Origin: Cellulophaga algicola DSM 14237
Lineage (GTDB): Bacteria > Bacteroidota > Bacteroidia > Flavobacteriales > Flavobacteriaceae
Reading direction: 5' to 3'
Assembly: GCF_000186265.1 (NCBI RefSeq)
Contig: NC_014934.1
Span: 3,844,001 to 3,908,000 of the forward strand
Length of the DNA: 64,000 nucleotides
Both the position numbers and the translations under genes were made by a program. Shown here piece by piece: positions 43,075-52,204 of the stretch (positions are counted from its first letter, which is position 1; each line of letters opens with the position of its first letter). A model generated the notes under the pieces. That model ran no database searches and was not told the origin of the DNA. It saw nothing but the letters and a program-made list of their open reading frames with translations.

Positions 43075-44181
43075 ATGTTGCACGATTTATTTTATAAAGC
43101 AAAAAATCATTTTAAGACTTCAAAACCATTTGTTTTGTATAGGAAACCTTCAGAATCTACTGTTAATGGGGTTTTCCAAAAGGACGATGTGCTTCATTAT
43201 GTAGAAGACTTTTCTAAAACAGGTTTTATTTTTGCTCCGTTTAATACGGACGATAGGATTGTTTTGTTACAGTCTGATGAAAAACATGAAGCTGAATATA
43301 TAGCTTCAGAAAGCATAAAGGATCTTGCTAGTTTATCTGTTGTCCAAGATGACGCTCAAAAAGAATTTCATATCAATTTAGTACATAAAGCTATTGAAGC
43401 GATTGAAAATGCCGGAGTAAAGAAAGTAGTGCTTTCCAGAAAACTGGAAGTAGGTACTCGTAAGTCGGCCTTTACATTGTTTGACGCTTTACTTGCAAGT
43501 TATTCAAATGCTTTTTGTTATCTCTGGTATCACCCTAAAGTGGGTTTATGGTTGGGGGCAACTCCTGAAATTTTACTTAGAACAGAAAATAAACAGCTGA
43601 AGACTATGTCTCTGGCAGGGACCAAAAAAGTAGAAGAAGGTAAAGCTCCTGTTTGGGGAACAAAAGAATTAGAGGAACAGAAATTGGTTACGGATTATAT
43701 CGTAGCTGCCTTAGAAAGTAGTGTAGATAATTTAACTATTTCTGAAACAGAATCCGTGAGAGCAGGAAGTCTATGGCATTTAAGAACATCGGTTTCTGGA
43801 AGATTAGCTACCTATAATCTAAAAGAAATTATTGCAGCTTTACATCCTACGCCAGCAGTATGTGGGTTGCCTAAAGCACAAGCCAAGGCTTTTATTTTAG
43901 AAAACGAAAATTACGCTAGAGAATACTACACGGGGTTTTTAGGTGAGCTTAATTTTAAAGAAGAGAATTTTAGATCAAGCAATAGGCGCAATAGAGAGAA
44001 TCAGGCTTATAAAACGGTCAAAAATACAACGTCGCTATACGTAAACCTTAGGTGCATGCAGTTAAAAGATAAAAAAGCACTGGTATATGTTGGTGGCGGA
44101 ATTACGCATGAATCAGATCCCGAAAAAGAATGGGAAGAAACGGTAGCAAAAAGTAATACAATGCTTAAAGTTGTATTGTAA
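43075..44181 (+). CDS. menF: Isochorismate synthase
   Basis: A 368-aa chorismate-utilising enzyme, entry point of menaquinone synthesis. The conserved core shows KVVLSRK, LLASYSNAFCYLWYHPK, LWLGATPEILL, MSLAGTK, LHPTPAVCGLPK and YTGFLGE, and the late KALVYVGGGITHESDPEKEWEET. The N-terminal 100 residues are variable as usual. Adjacent genes (thioesterase, menD) support menaquinone rather than siderophore use. Confidence 0.93.
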   Translation: MLHDLFYKAKNHFKTSKPFVLYRKPSESTVNGVFQKDDVLHYVEDFSKTGFIFAPFNTDDRIVLLQSDEKHEAEYIASESIKDLASLSVVQDDAQKEFHINLVHKAIEAIENAGVKKVVLSRKLEVGTRKSAFTLFDALLASYSNAFCYLWYHPKVGLWLGATPEILLRTENKQLKTMSLAGTKKVEEGKAPVWGTKELEEQKLVTDYIVAALESSVDNLTISETESVRAGSLWHLRTSVSGRLATYNLKEIIAALHPTPAVCGLPKAQAKAFILENENYAREYYTGFLGELNFKEENFRSSNRRNRENQAYKTVKNTTSLYVNLRCMQLKDKKALVYVGGGITHESDPEKEWEETVAKSNTMLKVVL

Positions 44182-44205
44182 TTTTGTTCCCATAAAATAA
44201 TTAGA

Positions 44206-45960
44206 TTGAAATACTCTACAATACCCTCAGCACAAACCGTTGCCCACTATTGCAAAATATATGGCATAAAAGAAATTGTTATTTCTCCAGGTTCACGAAA
44301 TGCACCTTTAACCATTACGTTTACAGAAGATGACTACTTCAATTGCTTCAGTGTGGTAGATGAACGTTGTGCTGCTTTTTTTGCATTAGGTATGGCACAG
44401 CAACAACAGAAGCCCGTTGCGGTGATATGTACTTCTGGGAGTGCACTTTTAAATTATTATCCTGCTATTTCAGAAGCTTTTTATAGTGATATTCCATTAG
44501 TGGTAATTTCTGCGGATAGACCGCCTTATAAGATTGATATTGGAGACGGACAAACCATTCGTCAGGATCATGTTTTTGATCGCCATATTGGGTATTCGGC
44601 TAATTTAAAACTAGATGTAAGTCACGCTACAGAAACTATAAAAAAACAAGGAAAAAGTTTACTTAGTTCAAGTACGTCGCTAGAAAATCAACAAGCGCAA
44701 ATTGAGGCTTATAATGATAAAGAATTGGGGCAGGCGTTTCAATTAGCTATTGAAACCATGTCTCCTGTGCATATAAATGTGCCATTTGAGGAGCCGTTGT
44801 ATAATGCCACAACGGTACCAAATCATCAGCCAGCTCTAGTGTATAAAAAGCCTGAGCTTGATGCTGTAGAAGATTTGACAGCCTTTGCAACTAGTTGGAA
44901 CCAAGCAAAACGAAAATTAGTTTTGGTAGGTGTAGCATACCCAAATGCGGTAGCTCAAGAATATCTTGATTTTCTAGCTACTGATAAATCGGTCATCGTA
45001 TTAACAGAAACAACATCAAACTTACACCACCCCAATTTTTTTACGAGTATCGATAGTCTTATTGCTCCTATAGAAAAATCTGTTAACAGTGATGAGTTAT
45101 TTAAAAAATTACAACCCGATATAGTGCTTACTTTTGGCGGACTCATAGTATCTAAGAAGATAAAGAATTTTTTACGTACCTATAAAGCTGGAGTGCATTG
45201 GCATATTGATGCTAAAAAAGCATACGATACTTTTTTTTCTATTACACATCATTTTGAAACTTCAGAAAACACTTTTTTTAGGTCTTTTATACCAAAGCTT
45301 AAAGCTATTGAAAGTGATTATTATTCGTATTGGTCTGCGGTGAAGAGAAATTATGAAGTCAAGAGAAATCAATATTTAAATGAAATTCCTTTTTCAGATA
45401 TGTTGGCCTTCTCTAAAATCGCAAAATCAATTCCGAAAAATTACCAACTGCATTTGGCAAATAGTTCTACCGTACGCTATGCACAGTTATTTGCCATAGA
45501 CCCAAGTATTACAGTTTTTTGTAATCGGGGCACCAGTGGTATAGACGGGTCTACGTCTACAGCTGTAGGAGCAGCTATTTACCATCAAGAACCTACCTTG
45601 TTAATTACTGGAGATATTAGTTTTTTATACGATAGTAATGGTTTATGGAATAAAAATATACGGTCAGATTTTAGAGTTATTGTTCTTAATAATGATGGCG
45701 GAGGAATCTTCAGGATTTTACCTGGTCAAGAAGATACCGCAAATTTTGAAACCTTTTTTGAGACTACTCATGCTATTGATATAGCTAAACTTTGTAGCGG
45801 TTATAATATTCTTCATGAAATGGTTGATAATGAGAAAAACTTAGAAAAAGCCTTAATTAATTTTTATAAAGGCAGTAAAATGCCTAAATTGTTAGAGATA
45901 AAAACGCCTAGACTTATTAATAATAAAATTTTGCTTAGTTACTTTGATTTTATATCTTAG
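44206..45960 (+). CDS. menD: SEPHCHC synthase MenD
   Basis: A 584-aa thiamine-diphosphate enzyme that joins isochorismate with 2-oxoglutarate. EIVISPGSRNAPLTI and the ERCAAFFALG region (catalytic Glu) begin the chain; the cofactor motif GDISFLYDSNGLWN...NNDGGGIF is complete. The start is a TTG (44206) giving MKYSTIPSAQT, the usual MenD N-terminus; there is no ATG nearby. It lies 24 bp after menF. Confidence 0.95.
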   Translation: MKYSTIPSAQTVAHYCKIYGIKEIVISPGSRNAPLTITFTEDDYFNCFSVVDERCAAFFALGMAQQQQKPVAVICTSGSALLNYYPAISEAFYSDIPLVVISADRPPYKIDIGDGQTIRQDHVFDRHIGYSANLKLDVSHATETIKKQGKSLLSSSTSLENQQAQIEAYNDKELGQAFQLAIETMSPVHINVPFEEPLYNATTVPNHQPALVYKKPELDAVEDLTAFATSWNQAKRKLVLVGVAYPNAVAQEYLDFLATDKSVIVLTETTSNLHHPNFFTSIDSLIAPIEKSVNSDELFKKLQPDIVLTFGGLIVSKKIKNFLRTYKAGVHWHIDAKKAYDTFFSITHHFETSENTFFRSFIPKLKAIESDYYSYWSAVKRNYEVKRNQYLNEIPFSDMLAFSKIAKSIPKNYQLHLANSSTVRYAQLFAIDPSITVFCNRGTSGIDGSTSTAVGAAIYHQEPTLLITGDISFLYDSNGLWNKNIRSDFRVIVLNNDGGGIFRILPGQEDTANFETFFETTHAIDIAKLCSGYNILHEMVDNEKNLEKALINFYKGSKMPKLLEIKTPRLINNKILLSYFDFIS

Positions 45961-46000
45961 GCAAACATTAATATTCTTAAATAAAAGAACACTAACAATT

Positions 46001-46345
46001 ATGAGTAAAAGAGACGAATTAATCGTAAAGTATGCCGCGGACATTAAAGATAAATTTGGTGAAGCTGCTGACATGGATTTATTAACAAAAGTTGCCATAG
46101 GATTAGGTCCGGCAATATATAATGCAGATGCTTCTAAAGTTTCTGGAGGAGATCAAAAAGAAAAAGATACCGTAATGAATAACTTTTTAATTAAAAAGTT
46201 AGGAATGACGGAAAACGCAGACATGATGCCTGCGATTGAAAGTGTTTTAGAAAAGTACGGTTCTTCTAACCGCAATAAGCACAGAGCTGTTGTTTATTAT
46301 ATGCTAGCAAAACACTTTAAAAAAGAAGCTGTTTACAACAAGTAA
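46001..46345 (+). CDS. DUF2853 family protein
   Basis: A 114-aa helical cytosolic protein from the ATG at 46001, matching DUF2853 (MSKRDELIVKYAADI, GLGPAIYNADASKVSGGD, NFLIKKLGM). An upstream ATG at 45944 lies inside menD and would add 19 unrelated residues. Function unknown. It follows menD by 40 bp and is closed by a strong terminator. Confidence 0.9.
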   Translation: MSKRDELIVKYAADIKDKFGEAADMDLLTKVAIGLGPAIYNADASKVSGGDQKEKDTVMNNFLIKKLGMTENADMMPAIESVLEKYGSSNRNKHRAVVYYMLAKHFKKEAVYNK

Positions 46346-46361
46346 ATCAACATATAGAATT

Positions 46362-46396
46362 AAAAGCCGTTTCACTAAAAATGAAACGGCTTTTTT
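46362..46396 (+). terminator. Rho-independent terminator after DUF2853
   Basis: Arms 46362-46374 and 46382-46394 (13 bp) with a 7-nt loop, followed by a T run. It separates the menI-menF-menD-DUF2853 transcript from the CvfB-like gene. Confidence 0.88.
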
Positions 46397-46420
46397 GTTT
46401 CTACACTTCAACGAATATTT

Positions 46421-46453
46421 TTGATAAAATTTATGTTATAAAACGTACTTTTG
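46421..46453 (+). promoter_or_regulatory. Promoter of the CvfB-like gene (leaderless)
   Basis: TTG at 46421-46423 and TACTTTTG at 46446-46453, spacer 22 bp. The ATG at 46458 begins four bases after the -7 element, so transcription should start at or next to the start codon. Confidence 0.65.
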
Positions 46454-46457
46454 CAAC

Positions 46458-47288
46458 ATGATAGAATTAGGTAATTACAACACATTAGAAATTTTAAGAG
46501 ATACCAGTGTTGGACTTTTTTTAGGTGATGATGAAGGTAATGATGTTTTGTTGCCCAATAAATATGTTCCAGAAATTTACGAAATAGGAGAAAAGCTTAC
46601 TGTTTTCTGCTATTTAGATTTTGATGAGCGCCCAGTAGTGACTTCTTTAACGCCTTATATATTTAGAGATACTTTTAGACTTTTAAAAGTTGTGGAAGTA
46701 AATAATATTGGCGCATTTTTAGATTGGGGGCTAGAAAAACATCTTTTAGTTCCGTTTAGAGAGCAACGAGAACGTATGCAAGAAGGTCAGTGGTATGTTA
46801 TTTACTGTTATCTTGATGAAAAATCATTCAGGCTAGTAGGATCAAACAAACTAGATAAATTCTTAGATAATGAAGAATTAACGGTAGAAGTCAATGATGA
46901 AGTAGATTTGGTGGTTACTAGACAGAATGACTTAGGTTGGGATGTTATCATCGATGATAAGCATAAGGGGCTAGTTTATACTGATCAAGTATTTAAGAAA
47001 ATTGCAGTGGGTGATACTCTTAAAGGGTATATAAAACACATTAGACCTGATCATAAAATAGATGTAAATCTAAAACCAATCGGGTATGAAAGTATAGAGC
47101 CTGCGGCTAATATAATTTATAATAGATTAGAAAAAGAAGGTGGTTTTTTAAACTTACATGATAAATCTTCTCCTGATGAAATTACGGCTAAATTACAGAT
47201 GAGTAAAAAGGTTTTTAAGAAGAGTATCGGTACTTTATATAAAGATCGTAAAATTGCTATAAAGCCAGACGGTATTTATTTGCTTTAA
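46458..47288 (+). CDS. CvfB-like S1-domain RNA-binding protein
   Basis: A 276-aa protein with S1-type OB-fold modules (FRLLKVVEVNNIGAFLDWGLEKHLLVPF is the clearest, quoted in part: VEVNNIGAFLDWG; DDKHKGLVYTDQVF the next) and a C-terminal winged helix (MSKKVFKKSIGTLYKDRKI). CvfB proteins bind RNA and affect virulence or stress expression in other bacteria. It lies where menB is often found in relatives of this cluster. Its mRNA is probably leaderless (promoter 46421-46453). Confidence 0.85.
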   Translation: MIELGNYNTLEILRDTSVGLFLGDDEGNDVLLPNKYVPEIYEIGEKLTVFCYLDFDERPVVTSLTPYIFRDTFRLLKVVEVNNIGAFLDWGLEKHLLVPFREQRERMQEGQWYVIYCYLDEKSFRLVGSNKLDKFLDNEELTVEVNDEVDLVVTRQNDLGWDVIIDDKHKGLVYTDQVFKKIAVGDTLKGYIKHIRPDHKIDVNLKPIGYESIEPAANIIYNRLEKEGGFLNLHDKSSPDEITAKLQMSKKVFKKSIGTLYKDRKIAIKPDGIYLL

Positions 47289-47442
47289 AAAGTAAGCTTA
47301 TATTATCTTATCTGCAATAACATGATTTTCAGTGAAATAATAAGGTAAAATGTTTCCTTTCCTTTTAAGAAATATATACATTTACAATTAAACGAACAGT
47401 TTTTATTTGAAATAGAAATAATTCCCCTAATACAAGTTTAAT

Positions 47443-48042
47443 ATGCCATTTATTGAAGAAAGCGATTTACTTGACTTACATAAGGATATCGATAAGGCTC
47501 AAATACTTAATGAACGTCTATTAGATCAAATTAAGTACAAGAATAAAGAGCTTAAAACAAATAAAATACAAAGAAATATTCTTGCAGGGGTTACCAGTGT
47601 ATTTCTATTAGGAATTTTTGCCTTGTATGTATTTAATGCAGGCAGAAGAAGTAGTGCGCCTGACACTAACAATAAATTGGTTGTTTATGATTTAGATAGT
47701 TTGGATGCTATTAAATCTAGAATGGACAATTTAAAATTAAAAAATGAGGAGCTTAGTAATGTAAAGGAATTTTATCTTGCTAAAGAATTTTTAGATAAGG
47801 AAAAAATATATTCTGTTCAAATAAAATCATTTGTAGATAATAATGTAACCTTAGCTTCAGAATCATTAACAAACACCTTGTTTGTAAAAACAAATCCGTT
47901 TTACTCGTATTCCTTAGGTAATTTTGAAACAATTGAAGAAGCACGATCATTTCGGTATCAGTTAGTGAAAATGGGCTTTGATGATGCTTTTGTTGCATCT
48001 TACCAAAACGGAAAACGCATACAAATAGAAGATCCTTACTAG
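47443..48042 (+). CDS. Single-span protein with coiled coil and SPOR-like domain
   Basis: A 199-aa membrane protein: cytoplasmic coiled-coil start (DLHKDIDKAQILNERLLDQI), one span (ILAGVTSVFLLGIFALYVF, about residues 47-65), a second short coiled coil and a C-terminal domain resembling SPOR (IYSVQIKSFVD... YSLGNFETIEEARSFRYQLVKMGF). SPOR domains bind denuded peptidoglycan at division sites, so a role in envelope biology is possible. It ends one base before menA's start. Confidence 0.72.
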   Translation: MPFIEESDLLDLHKDIDKAQILNERLLDQIKYKNKELKTNKIQRNILAGVTSVFLLGIFALYVFNAGRRSSAPDTNNKLVVYDLDSLDAIKSRMDNLKLKNEELSNVKEFYLAKEFLDKEKIYSVQIKSFVDNNVTLASESLTNTLFVKTNPFYSYSLGNFETIEEARSFRYQLVKMGFDDAFVASYQNGKRIQIEDPY

Positions 48043-48043
48043 A

Positions 48044-48952
48044 TTGACAAAATTTAAAGCATGGCTTAACGCAGCTAGACTGCGTACGTTGCCATTATCT
48101 ATCTCTGGAATTATTGTAGGTGCCGCATTAGGAGACTTCTACGGACATCAAAACTGGATTATTTTTGTTCTGGCACTTTTTACCACTATTGGTTTTCAAG
48201 TTACTTCTAACTTTGCCAATGATTATGGCGACGGTGTTAAAGGCACGGATAATGAAGAAAGGGTAGGTCCTAAGAGAGCATTGCAAAGTGGAATTTTAAC
48301 GAGAGAAGAGTTAAAAAAAGGAATTATTATTTCTATAATCATAGATTTATTTCTTGCAATCACTTTGTTAATTGTAGCCTTTGGAATAGAAAATTATCTT
48401 TTAATAATATTGTTTTTTGGTATGGCCCTAGCTAGTATTTGGGCAGCTATAAAATATACCGTAGGAGCATCTGCTTATGGCTATAGAGGTTTAGGAGATC
48501 TTTTTGTTTTTATCTTTTTTGGTTTGCTAGCCGTATTAGGGTCATTGTTTTTATTTACTAAATTTCTGACTTTTTCTTCGGTGTTACCAGCAATAACCAT
48601 TGGTTTATTGAGTACTGCAGTGTTAAATTTAAACAACCTAAGAGACGCAATTTCTGATAAAAATGCAGGTAAAAATACCTTAGTTGTTAAAATGGGATAT
48701 GCTAATGGTAAAATATACCATTATTTACTTTTAGGGGTGTCTTTTTTAAGTATGTTAATTTTTACTTTATTGAATTACAATTCTTGGTATAATTTTATGC
48801 CTTTATTTTTATTTATTCCTCTTATCTTACACGCAATACGTGTGTCCAGTGTAAAAGAACCTTTTTTATTAGATCCTGAGCTGAAAAAAGTAGCATTAAA
48901 TACATTTTTTCTTGCCGTTATCTTTTATTTAAGTTTTAATATTTTTTCGTAG
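48044..48952 (+). CDS. menA: 1,4-dihydroxy-2-naphthoate polyprenyltransferase
   Basis: A 302-aa UbiA-superfamily membrane enzyme that attaches the isoprenoid tail to DHNA. Eight to nine spans; the Mg-diphosphate motif is NFANDYGDGVKGTD, with the second acidic motif in NNLRDAISDKNAGK. WLNAARLRTLPLSISGIIVG is the usual MenA N-terminus (quoted in two parts: WLNAARLRTLP; SISGIIVG). The start is a TTG at 48044, one base after the preceding TAG. Confidence 0.94.
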   Translation: MTKFKAWLNAARLRTLPLSISGIIVGAALGDFYGHQNWIIFVLALFTTIGFQVTSNFANDYGDGVKGTDNEERVGPKRALQSGILTREELKKGIIISIIIDLFLAITLLIVAFGIENYLLIILFFGMALASIWAAIKYTVGASAYGYRGLGDLFVFIFFGLLAVLGSLFLFTKFLTFSSVLPAITIGLLSTAVLNLNNLRDAISDKNAGKNTLVVKMGYANGKIYHYLLLGVSFLSMLIFTLLNYNSWYNFMPLFLFIPLILHAIRVSSVKEPFLLDPELKKVALNTFFLAVIFYLSFNIFS

Positions 48953-48989
48953 CTTTGGCTTACATAACTTTAATAAACTAAAACCAAAT

Positions 48990-49754
48990 TTGGAGCAGCC
49001 CATTAAAATTCTTATAGTAGAAGATAACGTTATCATTGCTGATGATATGCAATCAATGTTAGAAGAGATTGGTTATGAAATTGTTGATAATGTTATCGTT
49101 TATGAACAAGCGATAGAAGTTTTGAAAACAAAGCAAGTAGACCTAGTTTTGATTGATATTATTCTTGCTTCTGATAAAACAGGAATAGATTTAGGAAAAC
49201 ACATTAGAGAAAAATATAATATTCCTTTCATTTTTGTAACATCAAACTCAGATCGTGCAACAGTAGAAAATGCTAAAACCGTAAAACCAAATGGTTATCT
49301 TGTAAAGCCTTTTGAGCAACAAGATTTATATACTTCTATAGAGATTGCATTATCTAGTTTTAATTATAATGAGAAAGGATCAGAAAACAATAATGCGCCT
49401 GTAGAAGAGGTTGCTGATGATAAACTAGTCTCAAACAGTGTTCTTAAAGATTCAATTTTTGTTAAAAAACAACATCTTTATTATAGAATCCAATTTGGAG
49501 ATATTCAGTTTATAAAAGCGGATAATGTTTACTTAGAAGTAAATACTGTAGATAAGAAATTTTTAGTGCGTTCTCCTCTAAAAGATTATTTAGAGAAATT
49601 GCCTTCAAATAAGTTTTATAGAGCTCATAAATCATACATTGTTAATGTAGATCATATTGAAGCTATTAATTCAAAAGATATTTTAATAAACAATAATTTA
49701 ATACCAATCTCTAAAGAGTTTAAAGAATTTATTATTTCGGCAATGAATTCTTAG
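48990..49754 (+). CDS. LytTR response regulator
   Basis: A 254-aa regulator. The REC domain (residues 5-120) has EDN, phosphoacceptor Asp56 (LVLIDIIL), the Thr/Ser switch (FVTSNSD) and Lys in YLVKPF. The LytTR DNA-binding domain is at about 150-254 (RIQFGDIQFIKADNVYLEV, FYRAHKSYIVNVDHIEAI). The start is TTG at 48990, the third TTG start in the men region. A -7-like TAGCTTTG overlaps the menA stop (48950-48957). Its likely partner is the HisKA_2 kinase at 50194, 439 bp downstream. Confidence 0.92.
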   Translation: MEQPIKILIVEDNVIIADDMQSMLEEIGYEIVDNVIVYEQAIEVLKTKQVDLVLIDIILASDKTGIDLGKHIREKYNIPFIFVTSNSDRATVENAKTVKPNGYLVKPFEQQDLYTSIEIALSSFNYNEKGSENNNAPVEEVADDKLVSNSVLKDSIFVKKQHLYYRIQFGDIQFIKADNVYLEVNTVDKKFLVRSPLKDYLEKLPSNKFYRAHKSYIVNVDHIEAINSKDILINNNLIPISKEFKEFIISAMNS

Positions 49755-49781
49755 CTGTAAAAATTTATTGAATGATTATTT

Positions 49782-49813
49782 AAAGCTGGTTAATTTATTA
49801 ACCAGCTTTTTTT
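49782..49813 (+). terminator. Terminator of the LytTR regulator gene
   Basis: Arms 49782-49793 and 49798-49809 (12 bp, perfect) with a TTTA loop and T run. Confidence 0.88.
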
Positions 49814-49896
49814 GTTTAAAAAAGTACGATGTAATACCTATAAAAACCTAAAATGAATTGTTTACCACATAAATTAAAGGGTACACAACAAAATGA

Positions 49897-49926
49897 TTGC
49901 CACTTTGAAGTATAGACATACCTTTG
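49897..49926 (+). promoter_or_regulatory. Consensus promoter in the regulator-kinase gap
   Basis: TTG at 49897-49899 and TACCTTTG at 49919-49926 with a 19-bp spacer, matching TTG-N17..23-TANNTTTG at every defined position. Nothing coding follows within 250 bp except the tiny ATG-ATT-AAA-TAA beginning four bases later. Confidence 0.7.
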
Positions 49927-49930
49927 AGAC

Positions 49931-50010
49931 ATGATTAAATAAAAGATCCCAAATCTTATCATTTTCATAATCAAATACAAAGACCGAGCAATGCATTGTT
50001 CGGTCTTTTT
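49931..50010 (+). ncRNA. Candidate small RNA or leader/attenuator of the kinase gene
   Basis: An 80-nt unit bounded by the promoter at 49897-49926 and a strong terminator: arms 49979-49992 and 49995-50008 (14 bp, one G-U) with T5 to 50010. A smaller hairpin (AAGAT-CCCAA-ATCTT) lies in its first half. It could be a free small RNA, or a terminated leader that controls read-through into the kinase gene at 50194. It opens with a possible three-codon leaderless ORF (MIK). The remaining 180 bp to the kinase hold a -7-like TAATTTTG at 50052-50059 and a TGTAA...TTACA repeat near 50132. Confidence 0.55.
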
Positions 50011-50193
50011 AATTTAAGCTAAATCTATTTCCACTTTAAGGGAATAAGACCTAATTTTGATTTTTTTGTAAATTGATTTTATGACATACGCAACAACATC
50101 ATTCAATTGACAATAATAGTACCTGTAAGTAGTAGTATTTACAATATGTATAAATAACACAACGCACCATAAACCAATAATATTAAGAAGCGC

Positions 50194-52176
50194 ATGCACT
50201 CTAAACCTATAAAACTGTTTTGCAAGAAAATACTTTTACAGTTTTTATTTCTTTTCTTATATACCGCTGCCTTCGGTCAAGAAAATGGAAATGATGATGT
50301 AAATTCATATGCAGCGTTCCAAAGCGCTAGTAATGCTTCTGAACGATTTGTACTTTTTTTTAATTCTCATAATAGGTACAATCAAACATCTCCTTATGAT
50401 TGGAAGAAGACATTAGAAGAATATATAGAAGAGGCAGAGGACTCAAAAGATTCTATAGAAATTTTCCAGTACAAAACCATGCAGAGTCAGCTTTTTTTTG
50501 ATTTAGGAGAGTATTCTAAAAGTGTAGAATTGGCAAACAACCTTTATCAGACCAACGAAAAAATGTCTGTGCCAGAAAAAAAAATACTACTAGAACTTCT
50601 AGATAAAAGCTACGAGAAACTTAGGCTTTATATAAAGCAATCGGAAGTACGAAAAGAAAGAAAAGAACTTGGTATTTCAGAAGATATTATTTTTTACGAT
50701 ATCTATTCTAATTTAGGACTGCCTAATAAGGCAATGACAGATTATATTCAAGAGGTAAGTAAAACGATAGATCCAAAAGATTACTACGCAAATGCTGTTT
50801 ATAATAATAATGTAGGAGATTACTTGTGGTTAGATAAATCACCCCCAACGGCAATCACTAAATTTAAAAGTGCAGAATCATTCATCAATTTATATCTGGG
50901 TGATGTTATGTTGGCTAAAACAGAGAATGATATTGTTAAAGGTAATTTACTAAAGGGTATAATTGTTGGGAATATAGGAAAGTGTTATGCAGATTTGAAA
51001 AATTTTAAAGATGCAGTTTTTTATTTAAATAAAAGCATTGAGGCTATTAATGAATTTAAGATGGGAGCATATTCTTCTGATCTTATTGAGAATACGTTAT
51101 ACTTAGCAGACTGCGAACTGCAAACAAATGAACTTAAAAGCGCAAAAAAATTATTAGATAAAGATTTTAAATACGTAGAATCTGAACACCAATTAAAAAG
51201 GAATAGGTTATTAGCGGCATATTATGATAAAGTGGCCGATTTTTCAACAGCATCATTTTACTATAAAAAAAATATTAGGTTATTAGATTCTGTAGCATTA
51301 AATGAAAGGATTATAACGGGGCAACAATTAGAAGCCTTAGTTCAATCAGATATAGAAAACTCTAAAGCCATGTACAGGAAATCTAAAGAAAGTTTAGAGG
51401 CAAAAAGTAAAGAGTTAGATGCATTAGATAATGAAATATCTTATGTCTATATATCTTTAATTTTTACGCTTTTAGGTTTTGCAGGTTTGGTATATGCCTA
51501 TTTAAGGAGTATTAAAGTACAGCGAATTATTGTACAGCAAAAACATATTATCGAAGCCTCATTAGTAGAAAAAGATTCGCTTTTAAAAGAGATTCATCAC
51601 CGGGTTAAGAATAACCTTCAGATGGTTTCTAGTTTATTGAGTCTACAAACTAAAAACACGAAAAGTAAAGCTGCTATTGAAGCTTTAGAAGAAGGAAAAA
51701 GTAGGGTGAAAGCTATGGCTTTAATTCACCAAAAATTATATCAGAATGATGATCTTTCTGTTATAGAAATGCAAGGGTATATAGAGAGTTTGGTAAATAG
51801 CATACAGTCCGTTTACAAGAAAGGCGGACATAAGATTAATATAAATATTGATGCAGAAGGTATTGAGTTAGATATTGATAGAGCAATACCATTTGGATTG
51901 ATATTAAATGAGCTGGTATCCAACTCTTTTAAATATGGTTTCCCGGATGATGATGGAAACGGAAAAATCTATATTCATTTACGAAAAACAACAGAAGAAG
52001 GAGGCGGTTATTTTGAATATTCTGATAATGGAGTAGGTATGCCATCTGATATGGAAGAACGCGCAGGAGAATCTATGGGTATCCGATTAATGAATCGTTT
52101 GGTCAATCAGCTTCAATCTACTTTAAACATAGATAAAGTAGAAGAAGGCGTTAAATTTTGGTTTAATTTTAAATAA
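50194..52176 (+). CDS. HisKA_2 sensor histidine kinase with TPR sensor domain
   Basis: A 660-aa kinase. Signal peptide (FLFLFLYTAAFGQ), a periplasmic TPR-like helical sensor (about residues 30-400), one membrane span (about 417-440), a coiled coil, the HisKA_2 dimerisation domain with phosphoacceptor His in KEIHHRVKNNLQ (about residue 467) and a HATPase_c domain (NELVSNSFKYGF, DNGVGMP, GIRLMNRLV). It probably phosphorylates the LytTR regulator at 48990. A candidate small RNA separates the two. Confidence 0.92.
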   Translation: MHSKPIKLFCKKILLQFLFLFLYTAAFGQENGNDDVNSYAAFQSASNASERFVLFFNSHNRYNQTSPYDWKKTLEEYIEEAEDSKDSIEIFQYKTMQSQLFFDLGEYSKSVELANNLYQTNEKMSVPEKKILLELLDKSYEKLRLYIKQSEVRKERKELGISEDIIFYDIYSNLGLPNKAMTDYIQEVSKTIDPKDYYANAVYNNNVGDYLWLDKSPPTAITKFKSAESFINLYLGDVMLAKTENDIVKGNLLKGIIVGNIGKCYADLKNFKDAVFYLNKSIEAINEFKMGAYSSDLIENTLYLADCELQTNELKSAKKLLDKDFKYVESEHQLKRNRLLAAYYDKVADFSTASFYYKKNIRLLDSVALNERIITGQQLEALVQSDIENSKAMYRKSKESLEAKSKELDALDNEISYVYISLIFTLLGFAGLVYAYLRSIKVQRIIVQQKHIIEASLVEKDSLLKEIHHRVKNNLQMVSSLLSLQTKNTKSKAAIEALEEGKSRVKAMALIHQKLYQNDDLSVIEMQGYIESLVNSIQSVYKKGGHKININIDAEGIELDIDRAIPFGLILNELVSNSFKYGFPDDDGNGKIYIHLRKTTEEGGGYFEYSDNGVGMPSDMEERAGESMGIRLMNRLVNQLQSTLNIDKVEEGVKFWFNFK

Positions 52177-52204
52177 AATTAAGTATAAAATAAGCACTTA
52201 AAAT

